A stretch of 64,000 nt of DNA from Bradyrhizobium nanningense (GTDB lineage Bacteria; Pseudomonadota; Alphaproteobacteria; Rhizobiales; Xanthobacteraceae), in the NCBI RefSeq assembly GCF_004114535.1, contig NZ_LBJC01000029.1, positions 62,001-126,000 of the forward strand. The letters are read 5' to 3'. The notes below the pieces were generated by a model that was not told the origin of the DNA, ran no database searches, and saw only the letters and a program-made list of their open reading frames with translations. The position numbers and the translations under genes are program-made. This document shows, one piece after another, positions 17,371-25,854 of this stretch (position 1 is its first letter; each line of letters begins with the position of its first letter).

Positions 17371-17847
17371 TCACGCCTTGGATTTCACGTAACGGACGAA
17401 GCCGATGACGTCCTCGGCGACGAGCCGTCCGATCGCGCCGCTGGAATAGACGGCGGTGATCACCCTCCCGTTTGGGTCGAGAACAAAGCCGGTGGATTGC
17501 AGATAGCGCGGGCTTTCGTTGACATAGGCGCCGGTCACCGCAGCGATCCTATCGGCATCGACGCGATAGCCGACCGCAAAGTTCAGCCGATGCTTCTCCA
17601 CTAGCGTCGCTGCGTCGATCTTGTCGTCGACGGACATGGCAACGACCTTGATTGCGAGCTCATCGAGCTTCTCCTTCGCGCGCGCAAAGGCCGAAAGCTG
17701 CGCATTGCAATACGGGCACCACGACCCGCGATATATCAGGACCACGCCGTGGTGGCCTGCCAAGTGGGGCGCGACCGAAACGGTGCCGTCGGCGACCGTA
17801 TCGAACGTCAGAGCCGGAAAGGCATCGCCATTGTTGAGACGGGACAT
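17371..17847 (-). CDS. Peroxiredoxin (AhpC/TSA family)
   Basis: The product is 158 residues with a thioredoxin fold. The active-site region YRGSWCPYCNAQL contains Cys44 and Cys47 as a CxxC pair, and LDPNGRVITAVYSSGAIGRL is typical of AhpC/TSA proteins. It is expected to reduce hydroperoxides in the cytoplasm. It diverges from a TetR gene whose likely operator (17867-17882) lies 20 bases upstream of this start, implying repression relieved by an unknown ligand. The SDR and DMT genes follow downstream. Confidence 0.88.
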   Translation of the reverse strand: MSRLNNGDAFPALTFDTVADGTVSVAPHLAGHHGVVLIYRGSWCPYCNAQLSAFARAKEKLDELAIKVVAMSVDDKIDAATLVEKHRLNFAVGYRVDADRIAAVTGAYVNESPRYLQSTGFVLDPNGRVITAVYSSGAIGRLVAEDVIGFVRYVKSKA

Positions 17848-17866
17848 TCTTGTCTTCTCGAAAAAG

Positions 17867-17882
17867 TGGACTATTTAGTCCA
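17867..17882. promoter_or_regulatory. Palindromic operator candidate between peroxiredoxin and TetR genes
   Basis: TGGACTATTTAGTCCA has 7-bp arms (TGGACTA/TAGTCCA) around a TT centre. It lies in the 76-base divergent intergenic region, which suits binding of a TetR dimer controlling both genes. Confidence 0.75.
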
Positions 17883-17923
17883 AATACTTGCCAGCGCATT
17901 TGCTGTCAAGTACGGTGAAAGCC

Positions 17924-18541
17924 ATGAACGAAAACGTGACTACAATGCCCAAGACGGCACGGGGCGCGGCAACACGCGCGCGCATCGTCGATGCGGCAAC
18001 GGCGCTCGTGCGCGCCCGAGGCGCCGCAAACACGACGATCGATGCAGTGATCGAAGCCAGCAAGGCCAGCAAATCGCAGGTCTATCACTACTTCGCCGAC
18101 AAGGATGAGCTCGTGCTGGCGGTGATCCAGCGGCAGGCTGAGTGCGTGCTGGGAACTCACGAGGGCCTGTTGCGAAAGCTCAATTCCCTCACCGGGCTTC
18201 GCCGCTGGCGCGACGCGGTGGTCGAGCTGACGGATCAGACCAATTGCGCAGGCGGCTGCCCGCTCGGCTCGTTGGCGGCAGAACTCTCGGAGACGCCGCG
18301 CACGCGCGCAGCGCTGGCGGAGAGCTTTGCGCGCTGGGCTGGCTATTTCGAAGCGGCATTCGCGAGAATGCAGACGCGGGCCGGGAAGAAGCCCACCAAC
18401 GATCTGAAGGCGCTTTCAGAGGCTATGCTCGCCAGCCTGCAAGGAGGACTGCTGCTCGCACAAACCTTGCGCTCGACAAGGCCTCTGGAGTTGGCGCTGG
18501 ATATGGCGATCGAGCATGTCGCCGCGCGGCTCGAGCTTTAG
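17924..18541 (+). CDS. TetR-family transcriptional regulator
   Basis: The product is 205 residues. The N-terminal helix-turn-helix spans TTIDAVIEASKASKSQVYHY, followed by FADKDELV. The C-terminal ligand domain contains CAGGCPLGSLAAEL, a Cys-bearing motif seen in a TetR subgroup next to redox or electrophile genes. Several in-frame starts exist; ATG at 17924 has a modest GGTGAAAG upstream and leaves the operator palindrome outside the coding region. It probably represses itself and the divergent peroxiredoxin-SDR-DMT genes. The Cys pair might sense oxidants or electrophiles (inference). Confidence 0.88.
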   Translation: MNENVTTMPKTARGAATRARIVDAATALVRARGAANTTIDAVIEASKASKSQVYHYFADKDELVLAVIQRQAECVLGTHEGLLRKLNSLTGLRRWRDAVVELTDQTNCAGGCPLGSLAAELSETPRTRAALAESFARWAGYFEAAFARMQTRAGKKPTNDLKALSEAMLASLQGGLLLAQTLRSTRPLELALDMAIEHVAARLEL

Positions 18542-18555
18542 CCGGGCTGCCCGCC

Positions 18556-19746
18556 TCAGCCGTGATACGCAAACAGCTCGATCGGATCGCTGAAGCCGCG
18601 CACCTCGTGCTTGCCGACGTGCTCCAGCTCGAACTTCGGCTGCACCAGCTCCGCAAAGTCGCGCGACAGCAGCACCGTTCGTCCCAGCTGCTTGGTGAGG
18701 GCTTCGAGCCGAGAGGCCATGTTGACGGCGGGGCCGATCACGGTGAAGTCGAGCCGGCTGGTCGATCCGATATTGCCGTACATGACGTCGCCGACATGGA
18801 CGCCGATGCCGTAGTTCAGCGGCGCGCGGCTCGTCGCGTTGTTTCGCTCGTTCAGGGCCACCATGGCCTGACGGGCCTCGGTGACGGCATGGAGCAGGTT
18901 TGTGCAGGCGTTGGGCTCTTGAAGCGGGAAGATGGCGAGCAGTCCGTCGCCGATGAATTTCAGGATCTCGCCGCCGTGCCGCGCGATCGGCTCCGACATC
19001 GCGTCGAAATAATCGTTGAGCAGATCGATGACATCGTCGCGCGGCCAGTTGTCTGAAATCTTGGTGAAATCTCTGAGGTCGCAGATCATGATCGCTGCGC
19101 GCACCGTCGTGCCGGTGCCGCGCCGGGTGGCGCCGGCCAGGATGAGCTCGCCGGCATGGGAGCCGACATAGGTCTCCAGCAGGGTACGCGCCAGACGGTT
19201 CTTGATGCGGATTTCGCTGACCAGCGAAAGCACCGGCAAGAGCTTCTTGAGGGCGGCGATATGCGCGTGATCGAAGCCGCCGGGCCGGTCGGTCGCGAAA
19301 GTGATGAGATGCCGCTTGCCGAGCGTATGGTAGAGCGGCCATGCCACATAGTCGGTCAGGCCCCTTTCGCGCATCTCGTCGTAAAGCGCATGCTTGCGGC
19401 CGAGCGCGGGGTCACGTTCGAGATTCTCCCGCACCTCGGTCGCGCCGTCCTGCATTTCGTTGGCGGGGCTGCCGATGTATTCGGACCGCTCGCGCACGTC
19501 ATAGTCGACCCGCGCGATCTCCGCCTCGCGCATGCCGTCGGACCACATGAAGCGGGCGCCAAGCCATTGCGGATGGTGGATCAGGACATGAAGCGTCGAC
19601 CGCTTCAGCGGAATGCCCACCTGCTGGAGCCGAATGCACATTTGCGCGAAGATGTTGTCGATGAAGCGCTCGTCGCGCGTGCCGTTGGTCAGCCAGTCGA
19701 CGACGCCGTCGGACAGCGTGGGAGCATTGTTGGTCGGCGCGTTCAT
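18556..19746 (-). CDS. Class III adenylate cyclase with GAF-like N-terminal region
   Basis: The product is 396 residues. The cyclase domain occupies about residues 215-390, with AAIMICDLRDFTKIS (metal-binding Asp), GGEILKFIGDGLLAIF (second Asp) and VIGPAVNMASRLEALTKQLG. The N-terminal 200 residues contain no membrane helix and resemble a GAF-like sensory region (YVAWPLYHTLGKRHLITFATD). The ATG at 19746 has AAGGGG six bases upstream, so the open extension to 19782 is not used. The gene is convergent with the TetR gene, leaving only 14 bases between the stops. The product should make cAMP in response to an unknown cytoplasmic cue. Confidence 0.9.
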   Translation of the reverse strand: MNAPTNNAPTLSDGVVDWLTNGTRDERFIDNIFAQMCIRLQQVGIPLKRSTLHVLIHHPQWLGARFMWSDGMREAEIARVDYDVRERSEYIGSPANEMQDGATEVRENLERDPALGRKHALYDEMRERGLTDYVAWPLYHTLGKRHLITFATDRPGGFDHAHIAALKKLLPVLSLVSEIRIKNRLARTLLETYVGSHAGELILAGATRRGTGTTVRAAIMICDLRDFTKISDNWPRDDVIDLLNDYFDAMSEPIARHGGEILKFIGDGLLAIFPLQEPNACTNLLHAVTEARQAMVALNERNNATSRAPLNYGIGVHVGDVMYGNIGSTSRLDFTVIGPAVNMASRLEALTKQLGRTVLLSRDFAELVQPKFELEHVGKHEVRGFSDPIELFAYHG

Positions 19747-19850
19747 ATCGTGCCCCTTAAGCTGTGGCCTGCATCGCAGCACATATCGCGCTCCAGTTGC
19801 GCGCCGTCAACCTGGCCAATTGCCCGGATTGTGCGCAGGGAGCGATCGCG

Positions 19851-20435
19851 CTAGCCGACCGGCCGGATCGAGCCCAGCACCGCCAGCCCCGACATCAGCG
19901 CGAGCTGCGAGGCCGCGGCGAGTTCCACCTTCAGCGTGTCCGCGTGCGAAAGCAAAAATTCTTCGCCGTCGAGGCGGATGCGGCAATCGCCGCGCGCGGC
20001 GTAAACCAGATGTGTGCCGGCGGCAAGCAGCCGCGTGCCGGGCTCGCGAAGCGCAACAAGATCGATCTCCGCCGCACCGCGCCGGGCCATCAGGTTCACA
20101 ACCTCGACCGGACCTTCTTCGAGCGCGGTCACGATCTCCATCTCGCCGGTGAAGCGCACCGTCGTAAAAGGTTCACGCTCGTCGAACTCCTGCGTGGGCG
20201 ACTTCAGCACCAGCCCGCGACCGCCGACGACCATCTGCAAGCGATCGATGCCCGGCATGTGAGAGAACGGGCCGGGTGCCACGATCGGCGTGGACGCAAA
20301 GCGCCAGAGCAGGCTGTCCCAATTCTTCTGCGGAGCGTCTTTGCGATAGGCATCCGCAATGTCGGTGAAGATGCCGCCGCCGTTCTTCCAGGGCGCGCGC
20401 GTGTAGTCTTCGGATCTAAGCAGTGTTGCCTTCAT
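19851..20435 (-). CDS. HutD/Ves family protein
   Basis: The product is 194 residues of cupin-like HutD type, with the hallmark APWKNGGG at residues 14-21 and SLLWRFASTPI. HutD proteins are found near histidine-utilisation genes and in other contexts; they are thought to govern pathway flux but have no firm biochemical role. No hut enzymes are visible in this window. The start ATG lies inside the end of the upstream alpha/beta hydrolase gene (20-base overlap), indicating an operon. Confidence 0.88.
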   Translation of the reverse strand: MKATLLRSEDYTRAPWKNGGGIFTDIADAYRKDAPQKNWDSLLWRFASTPIVAPGPFSHMPGIDRLQMVVGGRGLVLKSPTQEFDEREPFTTVRFTGEMEIVTALEEGPVEVVNLMARRGAAEIDLVALREPGTRLLAAGTHLVYAARGDCRIRLDGEEFLLSHADTLKVELAAASQLALMSGLAVLGSIRPVG

Positions 20436-21366
20436 GGAGATCCTCGATGCGTTGAGGGTGCAGGGGAGTGCGTTCGCGCGCATCCAAGAGCGGCTCGGCC
20501 TCCTTGCGCACCAAGTCCAGATGCGTGAATAGCGAGACGTGGCGGCCGTCGGGGATCGCCAGCAGCTTCGCCTGCGGGACTGCCCGGCAGACATTCTCGG
20601 CATGCGAGAACGGCACGACATTGTCGGCGCATCCGTGCACGACAAGAACAGGCGCCGAGATCGATCCCGCGGGCAGCTGTTCCAGCGCGGCAAACTGCGC
20701 GATGTCGTTGATAGTTCCCGGAAGCCGGGCGGACAGATGTGCGAACACACTCGCTTGCAAGGTGCGCAACAGCGGACCGGCCTTCGGATGGCGCAAGGTC
20801 CGTTCGCGCATGGCGACATCGGGAATCGCGCGGCGGGCACCGGCTTGCGGATTCCGTTCAGCCTGCCACTTCAGGATGCGAGGCAATCCGGGAAGACGTG
20901 CTAGGTGGCGCATCAGGCGCAGGCGCGCTTTGATCTCCGGCGGCGTTTGCAATTGTCCCGTGCAGGCCGAGACCAGCACGAGCGAGTGGCAGCGCGAAGG
21001 GTGCCGTGCGGCGAATTGCAGTGCCGAGGGACCGCCGGCGGAGACCGCAACGACCGCCGCACTCGCAATCCCGAGCGCGTCGAGCAGCGCTCCATAGACA
21101 TCGGCCTGTTCGTCGGGTGACGTGCCAAGCGCGAGGCGCGAGCCGAGATAGCCCGGGCGGGACACGGCCACCACCTGCTTGTCTCTGAGCGTCCTGGCGA
21201 GGGCGCGCGCCAGCAGCCACGACTGGTCGTGGCCGCCCATGCCGCCATGGATGGCCAGGATGGCGGGCCCCTCACCTGCGATCGCGCATTGGGCTGTCCC
21301 GCGAGAGGTCTGCACCGAAACCGGGGCAGGCCCGGCGAGCGGCAGGTCGTCCGGATTTGCGATCAT
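20416..21366 (-). CDS. Alpha/beta hydrolase
   Basis: The product is 316 residues with an alpha/beta hydrolase fold: ILAIHGGMGGHDQSW forms the oxyanion region, VSAGGPSALQFAARHP the nucleophile elbow, VHGCADNVVPF the acid region and DGRHVSLF the catalytic His. The elbow has Val rather than Gly two residues before the Ser, a small departure from GxSxG. No signal peptide is seen. The ATG overlaps the preceding gene's stop as ATGA and the 3' end overlaps the HutD gene, so these three genes are coupled. The substrate is unknown. Confidence 0.85.
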   Translation of the reverse strand: MIANPDDLPLAGPAPVSVQTSRGTAQCAIAGEGPAILAIHGGMGGHDQSWLLARALARTLRDKQVVAVSRPGYLGSRLALGTSPDEQADVYGALLDALGIASAAVVAVSAGGPSALQFAARHPSRCHSLVLVSACTGQLQTPPEIKARLRLMRHLARLPGLPRILKWQAERNPQAGARRAIPDVAMRERTLRHPKAGPLLRTLQASVFAHLSARLPGTINDIAQFAALEQLPAGSISAPVLVVHGCADNVVPFSHAENVCRAVPQAKLLAIPDGRHVSLFTHLDLVRKEAEPLLDARERTPLHPQRIEDLHEGNTA

Positions 21367-21932
21367 GCCGCAGCTTCCGGTCGTCCGGCTGCGCTGGTCT
21401 TGAGCTGGCGCAGAAGCGCGGCCGCCTCCATCGGCGGCCGACGCTCGATCCTGCGATAGGCTCGCCCATCGGCCGTGCGTGAGACGAGGCCGTGATCGCA
21501 TAGTGCGCGGCGAAGCAAGGCATCGTCGGCGAAAGCGTGTCGACTGTTCAACAGCCTCTTGACTTCCGCCTCGGCCAGACTGCACCGCGGCGGGAAGCCG
21601 GACCACAACACCCAGAGGCTCAGCTGCTGCAAATTGTGGCGGGCCGGCCAACGCAGCAGCCTGCCGTGGTCGTCGAAATGGCGCGCCGCGCGTTGCACGC
21701 GTTTCAAATCGACCGCATCGTCTTGGGCCGCGGGACTGCTGCGGTCATCCGCGGGCTTGCCGACCGCACCTGCCCGGAAGTGCTGGTAGTTCTTGTGTCC
21801 AGTCGCGCGCGCAAGAATGTTGAGCAGCTCGACGTGCCCGGGTGGCGACGTCCGCTGCAGAAGCTGGGCGCGCACGGATTTCGCGAGCGCGGAGATGTCG
21901 CTCGCAACAAAAGCAATGGGAGTTCTGGCCAT
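21363..21932 (-). CDS. DUF2087 domain protein
   Basis: The product is 189 residues. The C-terminal half matches the DUF2087 pattern: HFDDHGRLLRWPARHNLQQL, CSLAEAEVKRLLNSRHAFAD and LLRRALCDHGLVSRTADGRAY. DUF2087 has a winged-helix look and is found alone or behind ArsR-type regulators, which suggests nucleic-acid binding. The N-terminal 70 residues (ALAKSVRAQLL, ILARATGHKNYQHF) are a separate helical part. The ATG at 21932 follows GAGGATTGGTC. It is first in a coupled operon with the hydrolase and HutD. Confidence 0.82.
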   Translation of the reverse strand: MARTPIAFVASDISALAKSVRAQLLQRTSPPGHVELLNILARATGHKNYQHFRAGAVGKPADDRSSPAAQDDAVDLKRVQRAARHFDDHGRLLRWPARHNLQQLSLWVLWSGFPPRCSLAEAEVKRLLNSRHAFADDALLRRALCDHGLVSRTADGRAYRRIERRPPMEAAALLRQLKTSAAGRPEAAA

Positions 21933-22176
21933 GACCAATCCTCGATGTGCCGATCCGGATAGGATTGTCGGAGGTCACCGGCTTACGACGCGGCACGAGG
22001 TTTGGTGTCGGTACGAATGAGCCTTGCAGGTTTAGCTTCCCTCGCGGGACGGTGACGCCTGGGTGAACTGCAGACCCACCCAATCCTTACTATAGACGCC
22101 CGGCGGGCTCAAGAGCCTGATGTGAGATGCGCGGACGGCGCGATCGGAGCGCCGCCTGTCGCGGATTCTGACGCCG

Positions 22177-24273
22177 CTATTTCGACGTCAGGGCCGCCAC
22201 CGCCCGCCAGGCGGCGCCGGGCGCGGCCGATGCGAGCTGCCGGCAGCGGTCGCGCATCAGTTCGGCGGGACGATCGTGGCCGCGCCGCTTCAACACCGTC
22301 TCGAAATCGGCGAGCGCGTCGGCAAAGTGCCGCGCGCGATAGCAGGCGAGGCCGCGCTCGTAATCCGCGATCCAGCCGATCGCCTCGCCGCCGATGGCGC
22401 CCTCGTTCACCATCCCGATCAGTTCGTGGACGGAAAGTCCCTCCTCCCGTCCGTAGACCGCGATGCTGTCGACCTCGCGCGTGATGACGGCGCCGCGCGC
22501 CAGACGCTCGGTGGTCTCGCCGATCAGGATCTGCGTACCATAGGATTTGTTGGCGCCTTCGAGCCGGCTGGCGACGTTCACGGCATCGCCGATCACGGTG
22601 TAGTTCAGCCGCAGCTCCGAGCCGATATTGCCGACCAGCATGCGGCCCGAATTGATGCCGATCCGGATCTGGAGCGGCTGGCCGAGATCGTCGACGAGGC
22701 CCGACTCTTCCACCGCCTTGCGACAGGCGAGCGCCGCGCGGCAGCATCGCGCGGCATGATCGTCCTGCGGCTGCGGCGCGCCCCAGAACGCCATCACGGC
22801 ATCGCCGATGAACTTGTCGATGGTGCCGCCATTGGCGACGATGATCTCCGAGGTGACGTCGAGATAGCGCGACAGCAGCGGCACCACGCGATCGCCGAGC
22901 CGCTCGGACAGGCCGGTGAAGCCGGCAATGTCGATGAACATCACGCTGAGCTCCTGGACGCCGCCGCCGGGCCTCGCCTCGACACCCTGGCGCAGCAGGT
23001 CGCGGACGAGATCGGCCGGGATGAACTTGCGGAAGGCGGACAGGCCGGACGCCATCTCGGCGATCGCACCGGACAGGCTCGCGATCTCCTTGAGCCGTGA
23101 GGGATGGCGGCGGACCTGCTCCAGCGCGAAGGCTTCGACATGGCGAAGCTCACCGACGACGCGCGACAGCGGCGCAGCAATGACCGAGCGCGCCAGCATC
23201 GCCGAGGCCAGCGCCGCGAGCACGGCGCCGATGGCAAGGCCCAGGATCAGGCGGTGCAACGTCGTCTCGACCGGCCCGAGAAATTCGGCCTCCGGAATCA
23301 CGGTGGCGAGCGACCAGCCGGGAAACGGCAGCGGCGTCAGCGCAACCTCGTAGGCCGCGCCGGCCGTCGTGAGCCGGCTTCGCCACGCCTCCTTGCGGCC
23401 GGCCTCCCCCGCCTTGTCGAGCGCCAGCCGCGCGAGCGGCAGCAGCGTGGTATCGCCGCGCGCCGGATGGAGCTCGTCTGCGTCCTTGTCCGGCGCCGCG
23501 ACGAGCTCGCCGCTGCTATCAACGATGAAGGCAGTCCCGGTGCGCCCGACCTCGAGCTGCGACAGGAAGCGCGCGAGCCTTGTGTATTCGATGATGACGG
23601 CCAGAACGCCTTGCCGCTCCTGATAGACGTCGATCGGGCCGGCAAAGGCGATCGACGGCCGCTCGCCGGTCGCGTGGTCCATCACCCTGAACCATTGCGG
23701 ATCGTCCGCGTTGAGCCCGGCCTTGAACCAGGCTTGATCGGCGACGTGGAAGCCGGTCGGCTCGAAGCGGCGATTGGCGAATTCGATGTCGCCGGGCACC
23801 ACGTCATATTCATCGACGCGGCGCTGGCCCGGATGATCGGTCAGCGAGATCTCCATCATCTCCAGACGACGATCGCCGAGCTTGTGCGCGGCGAAGAAGG
23901 AGCCGTCGGGCCAGCCGAAAGCGACCCAGGAGATCGTCGCCTGCGACTGCAATTGCGAGAGAAACACGAACTCCCGCTTGTCGGCCTCGCGGGTGTCGAG
24001 CACGTTCTGCAGGAACAGCGTGCGGATCGCGGTGTGCGCGGCGCGCGCCTCGTCGACGATGGCCGAGACCTCCTTGCGCACCGCCGCCACGATCTGCTCG
24101 TTGATGGTCGAGGCGAGCTGCCGGCTGGTCGCCTCCGCCGTACGCCACCAGAGCAGGCTGGAGAGGGCGGCCGTCAGCAGGATCGCAGCCAGGACCAGCG
24201 CGGACACCGCGAGGCGGATGCTGACCGTCAGCCTTGCGATCGCACGAAGCCGTCGTTCGGGATCAACGTTCAT
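22177..24273 (-). CDS. Membrane adenylate/guanylate cyclase with periplasmic Cache-type sensor
   Basis: The product is about 698 residues. A first membrane helix (LAVSALVLAAILLTAALSSL) precedes a periplasmic region of about 300 residues with Cache-like features (DQAWFKAGL, TGTAFIVDSSGELVAAP). A second helix (LILGLAIGAVLAALASAML) and a HAMP-like linker follow. The class III cyclase domain has ELSVMFIDIAGFTGLSERLG, IDKFIGDAVMAFWG and VIGDAVNVASRLEGANKSYG. A C-terminal helical tail with ADALADFETVLKRRG resembles a TPR. It should convert an external small-molecule signal into cAMP. The start at 24273 was preferred because hydrophobic sequence follows; starts at 24312 and 24408 are also open. Confidence 0.9.
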   Translation of the reverse strand: MNVDPERRLRAIARLTVSIRLAVSALVLAAILLTAALSSLLWWRTAEATSRQLASTINEQIVAAVRKEVSAIVDEARAAHTAIRTLFLQNVLDTREADKREFVFLSQLQSQATISWVAFGWPDGSFFAAHKLGDRRLEMMEISLTDHPGQRRVDEYDVVPGDIEFANRRFEPTGFHVADQAWFKAGLNADDPQWFRVMDHATGERPSIAFAGPIDVYQERQGVLAVIIEYTRLARFLSQLEVGRTGTAFIVDSSGELVAAPDKDADELHPARGDTTLLPLARLALDKAGEAGRKEAWRSRLTTAGAAYEVALTPLPFPGWSLATVIPEAEFLGPVETTLHRLILGLAIGAVLAALASAMLARSVIAAPLSRVVGELRHVEAFALEQVRRHPSRLKEIASLSGAIAEMASGLSAFRKFIPADLVRDLLRQGVEARPGGGVQELSVMFIDIAGFTGLSERLGDRVVPLLSRYLDVTSEIIVANGGTIDKFIGDAVMAFWGAPQPQDDHAARCCRAALACRKAVEESGLVDDLGQPLQIRIGINSGRMLVGNIGSELRLNYTVIGDAVNVASRLEGANKSYGTQILIGETTERLARGAVITREVDSIAVYGREEGLSVHELIGMVNEGAIGGEAIGWIADYERGLACYRARHFADALADFETVLKRRGHDRPAELMRDRCRQLASAAPGAAWRAVAALTSK

Positions 24274-24587
24274 CGCTGTCTTCGCCTGCCGGTTCACGCG
24301 CGCCACTGACATTGCTCTACGCCGCCGGCGCTCGTCCGTTACGTCTGGCAGGAAACCGACCCGCGCCGCCAATGCCCGGTGGCTACCGTCTCGATAGAGC
24401 CTAGGCATTGGCTTTGAGCCGACGCCTGCCCGCTAATACCGGCCCAAGCGCACCGGCGGTGCGCCCGATCCAATCGGTCTCACGGCTTCGTGAGCAGCCT
24501 GCAGGTAACGCAAGCTGCGCGCGCGGCGAAGGAGACCATGCGCGCATCGCCTGCCAGGCGGCGCCCATCTCGAACAGGAGAATCTCG
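24274..24587. other. Divergent intergenic region upstream of the bufferin operon
   Basis: This 314-base stretch lies between the cyclase gene and the bufferin precursor gene. It holds the ECF-type promoter match described separately. Otherwise I see no ORF with a convincing ribosome binding site and no other clear motif. Confidence 0.45.
24505..24530 (+). promoter_or_regulatory. SigF-type ECF promoter candidate for the bufferin operon
   Basis: GTAACG at 24505-24510 and CGAA at 24527-24530 are separated by exactly 16 bases. This fits the GTAACC-N16-CGAA pattern I recall for Caulobacter SigF-dependent promoters, which drive an equivalent operon there, with one difference (G for C at the sixth -35 base). 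The start codon lies 57 bases downstream of CGAA. Confidence 0.6.
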
Positions 24588-24893
24588 ATGTCTGCCAAAC
24601 ATGCCGTCACCTCGCTGGTCCTCGCCGGCGCCGTATCGACCGCGCTCGCGACCCTCGCCGCCGCCGGCCCGCTGACCAAGGCCGAGGCGGAGGCTGCGGT
24701 CGCCGCCAAGAAGGAGAAGTGCTTCGGCGTCGCGCTGAAGGGCCAGAACGATTGCGCGGCCGGACCGGGCACGACCTGCCAGGGCACCTCGACCGTCGAC
24801 TTCCAGGGCAACGCCTGGAAATTCGTGCAAGGCGGCACCTGCACCAGCATCGAGCTGCCGGGCGGCAAGAAGGGTTCGCTCAAGCCGGTCTAA
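24588..24893 (+). CDS. bufA: Bufferin-type RiPP precursor (DUF2282, BufA1-like)
   Basis: The product is 101 residues: a Sec-type signal sequence (SLVLAGAVSTALATLAAAG) followed by a mature part with four Cys at residues 45, 56, 64 and 85, in the contexts EKCFG, NDCAAG, TTCQG and GTCTS. This four-Cys layout is the hallmark of DUF2282 bufferins. In other proteobacteria their cysteines are modified by an MNIO enzyme and the exported peptide sequesters copper. The ATG at 24588 has CAGGAG upstream and the frame is open further 5' without meaning. It is first in an operon with MNIO, DUF2063 and DoxX genes. Copper binding here is inferred from the family. Confidence 0.9.
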   Translation: MSAKHAVTSLVLAGAVSTALATLAAAGPLTKAEAEAAVAAKKEKCFGVALKGQNDCAAGPGTTCQGTSTVDFQGNAWKFVQGGTCTSIELPGGKKGSLKPV

Positions 24894-24936
24894 CGGACGG
24901 CGCGACGTCGCCAGCGAGCACGAACGGAGCAGCACG

Positions 24937-25854
24937 ATGAGCACGGTGATCCAGCCGACCCGACCGGCAGCCACGCCGCTCCGCTTCGCGACCCCGATCG
25001 GCGGCGTTGCCGGGACGAGCTTCAAGCCCGAGCATCTGCCTGATATCCGCGAGGCCGGACCTCGGCGTGGCTTCTTCGAGGTCCATGCCGAGAACTACAT
25101 GGGCGACGGCGGCCCGCCGCATCGCGCGCTGGAGGCGATCCGCCGCGACCATCCGCTGTCCCTGCATGGCGTCTGCATGTCGATCGGCGGACCGCGGCCG
25201 CTCGACAAGGCGCATCTGGCGCGCTTCCGCGGCCTGGTCGCGCGCTATCAGCCGGCGCTGGTGTCCGAGCATCTGGCCTGGTCGACCCATGAGACCAGCT
25301 TCTTCAACGATCTGCTGCCGCTGCCCTATACCGAAACGACGCTGGCTTGCGTCTGCGACCACATCGACCAGGTGCAGGAGGCGATCCGCCGTCCGCTGCT
25401 CCTGGAAAACCCGTCGACCTATGTCGCCTTCCGCGAATCCTCGATGCGCGAGACCGAGTTCATCCGGGCCATCGCCCAGCGCACCGGCTGCGGGCTGCTG
25501 CTTGATATCAACAACGTATTCGTCTCGGCCACCAATCACGGCTTTTCGGCACTCGATTATCTCGCGGATTTCCCGCTGTCGCACGTCCGGGAAATTCATC
25601 TTGCGGGCCATGCCGAGCAGACCGACGACGAAGGCGATCTGCTGTTGATCGACAGCCACGACGGCCCGGTCGCGGACGCCGTCTGGAAGCTTTACGAGAT
25701 CGTGATCCGGCGCCGCGGCGCCGTGCCGACGCTGATCGAATGGGACAGCAAGATTCCGGATTGGCCGGTGCTGCAGGCGGAAGCCGCTGCCGCACAGGCC
25801 ATCCTCGACCGTCATCAGTCCGCGGCGACTGGAGGAGAACGTCATGCGGCCTGA
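24937..25854 (+). CDS. bufB: MNIO-family (DUF692) RiPP-modifying enzyme, BufB-like
   Basis: This 305-residue protein has a TIM-barrel type DUF692 sequence. Candidate iron ligands are spread over the family motifs FEVHAENYMG (48-52), LHGV (His77), SEHLAW (Glu111, His112), LLENPS (Glu157), LDINNV (Asp190), IHLAGH (His221, His225), DSHDG (Asp239, His241) and LIEWD (Glu268, Asp270). MNIO enzymes use two or three irons and oxygen to remodel Cys in precursor peptides. It lies 43 bases after the precursor and overlaps the next gene by 11 bases. It probably modifies the upstream four-Cys peptide in the cytoplasm before export. Confidence 0.92.
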   Translation: MSTVIQPTRPAATPLRFATPIGGVAGTSFKPEHLPDIREAGPRRGFFEVHAENYMGDGGPPHRALEAIRRDHPLSLHGVCMSIGGPRPLDKAHLARFRGLVARYQPALVSEHLAWSTHETSFFNDLLPLPYTETTLACVCDHIDQVQEAIRRPLLLENPSTYVAFRESSMRETEFIRAIAQRTGCGLLLDINNVFVSATNHGFSALDYLADFPLSHVREIHLAGHAEQTDDEGDLLLIDSHDGPVADAVWKLYEIVIRRRGAVPTLIEWDSKIPDWPVLQAEAAAAQAILDRHQSAATGGERHAA

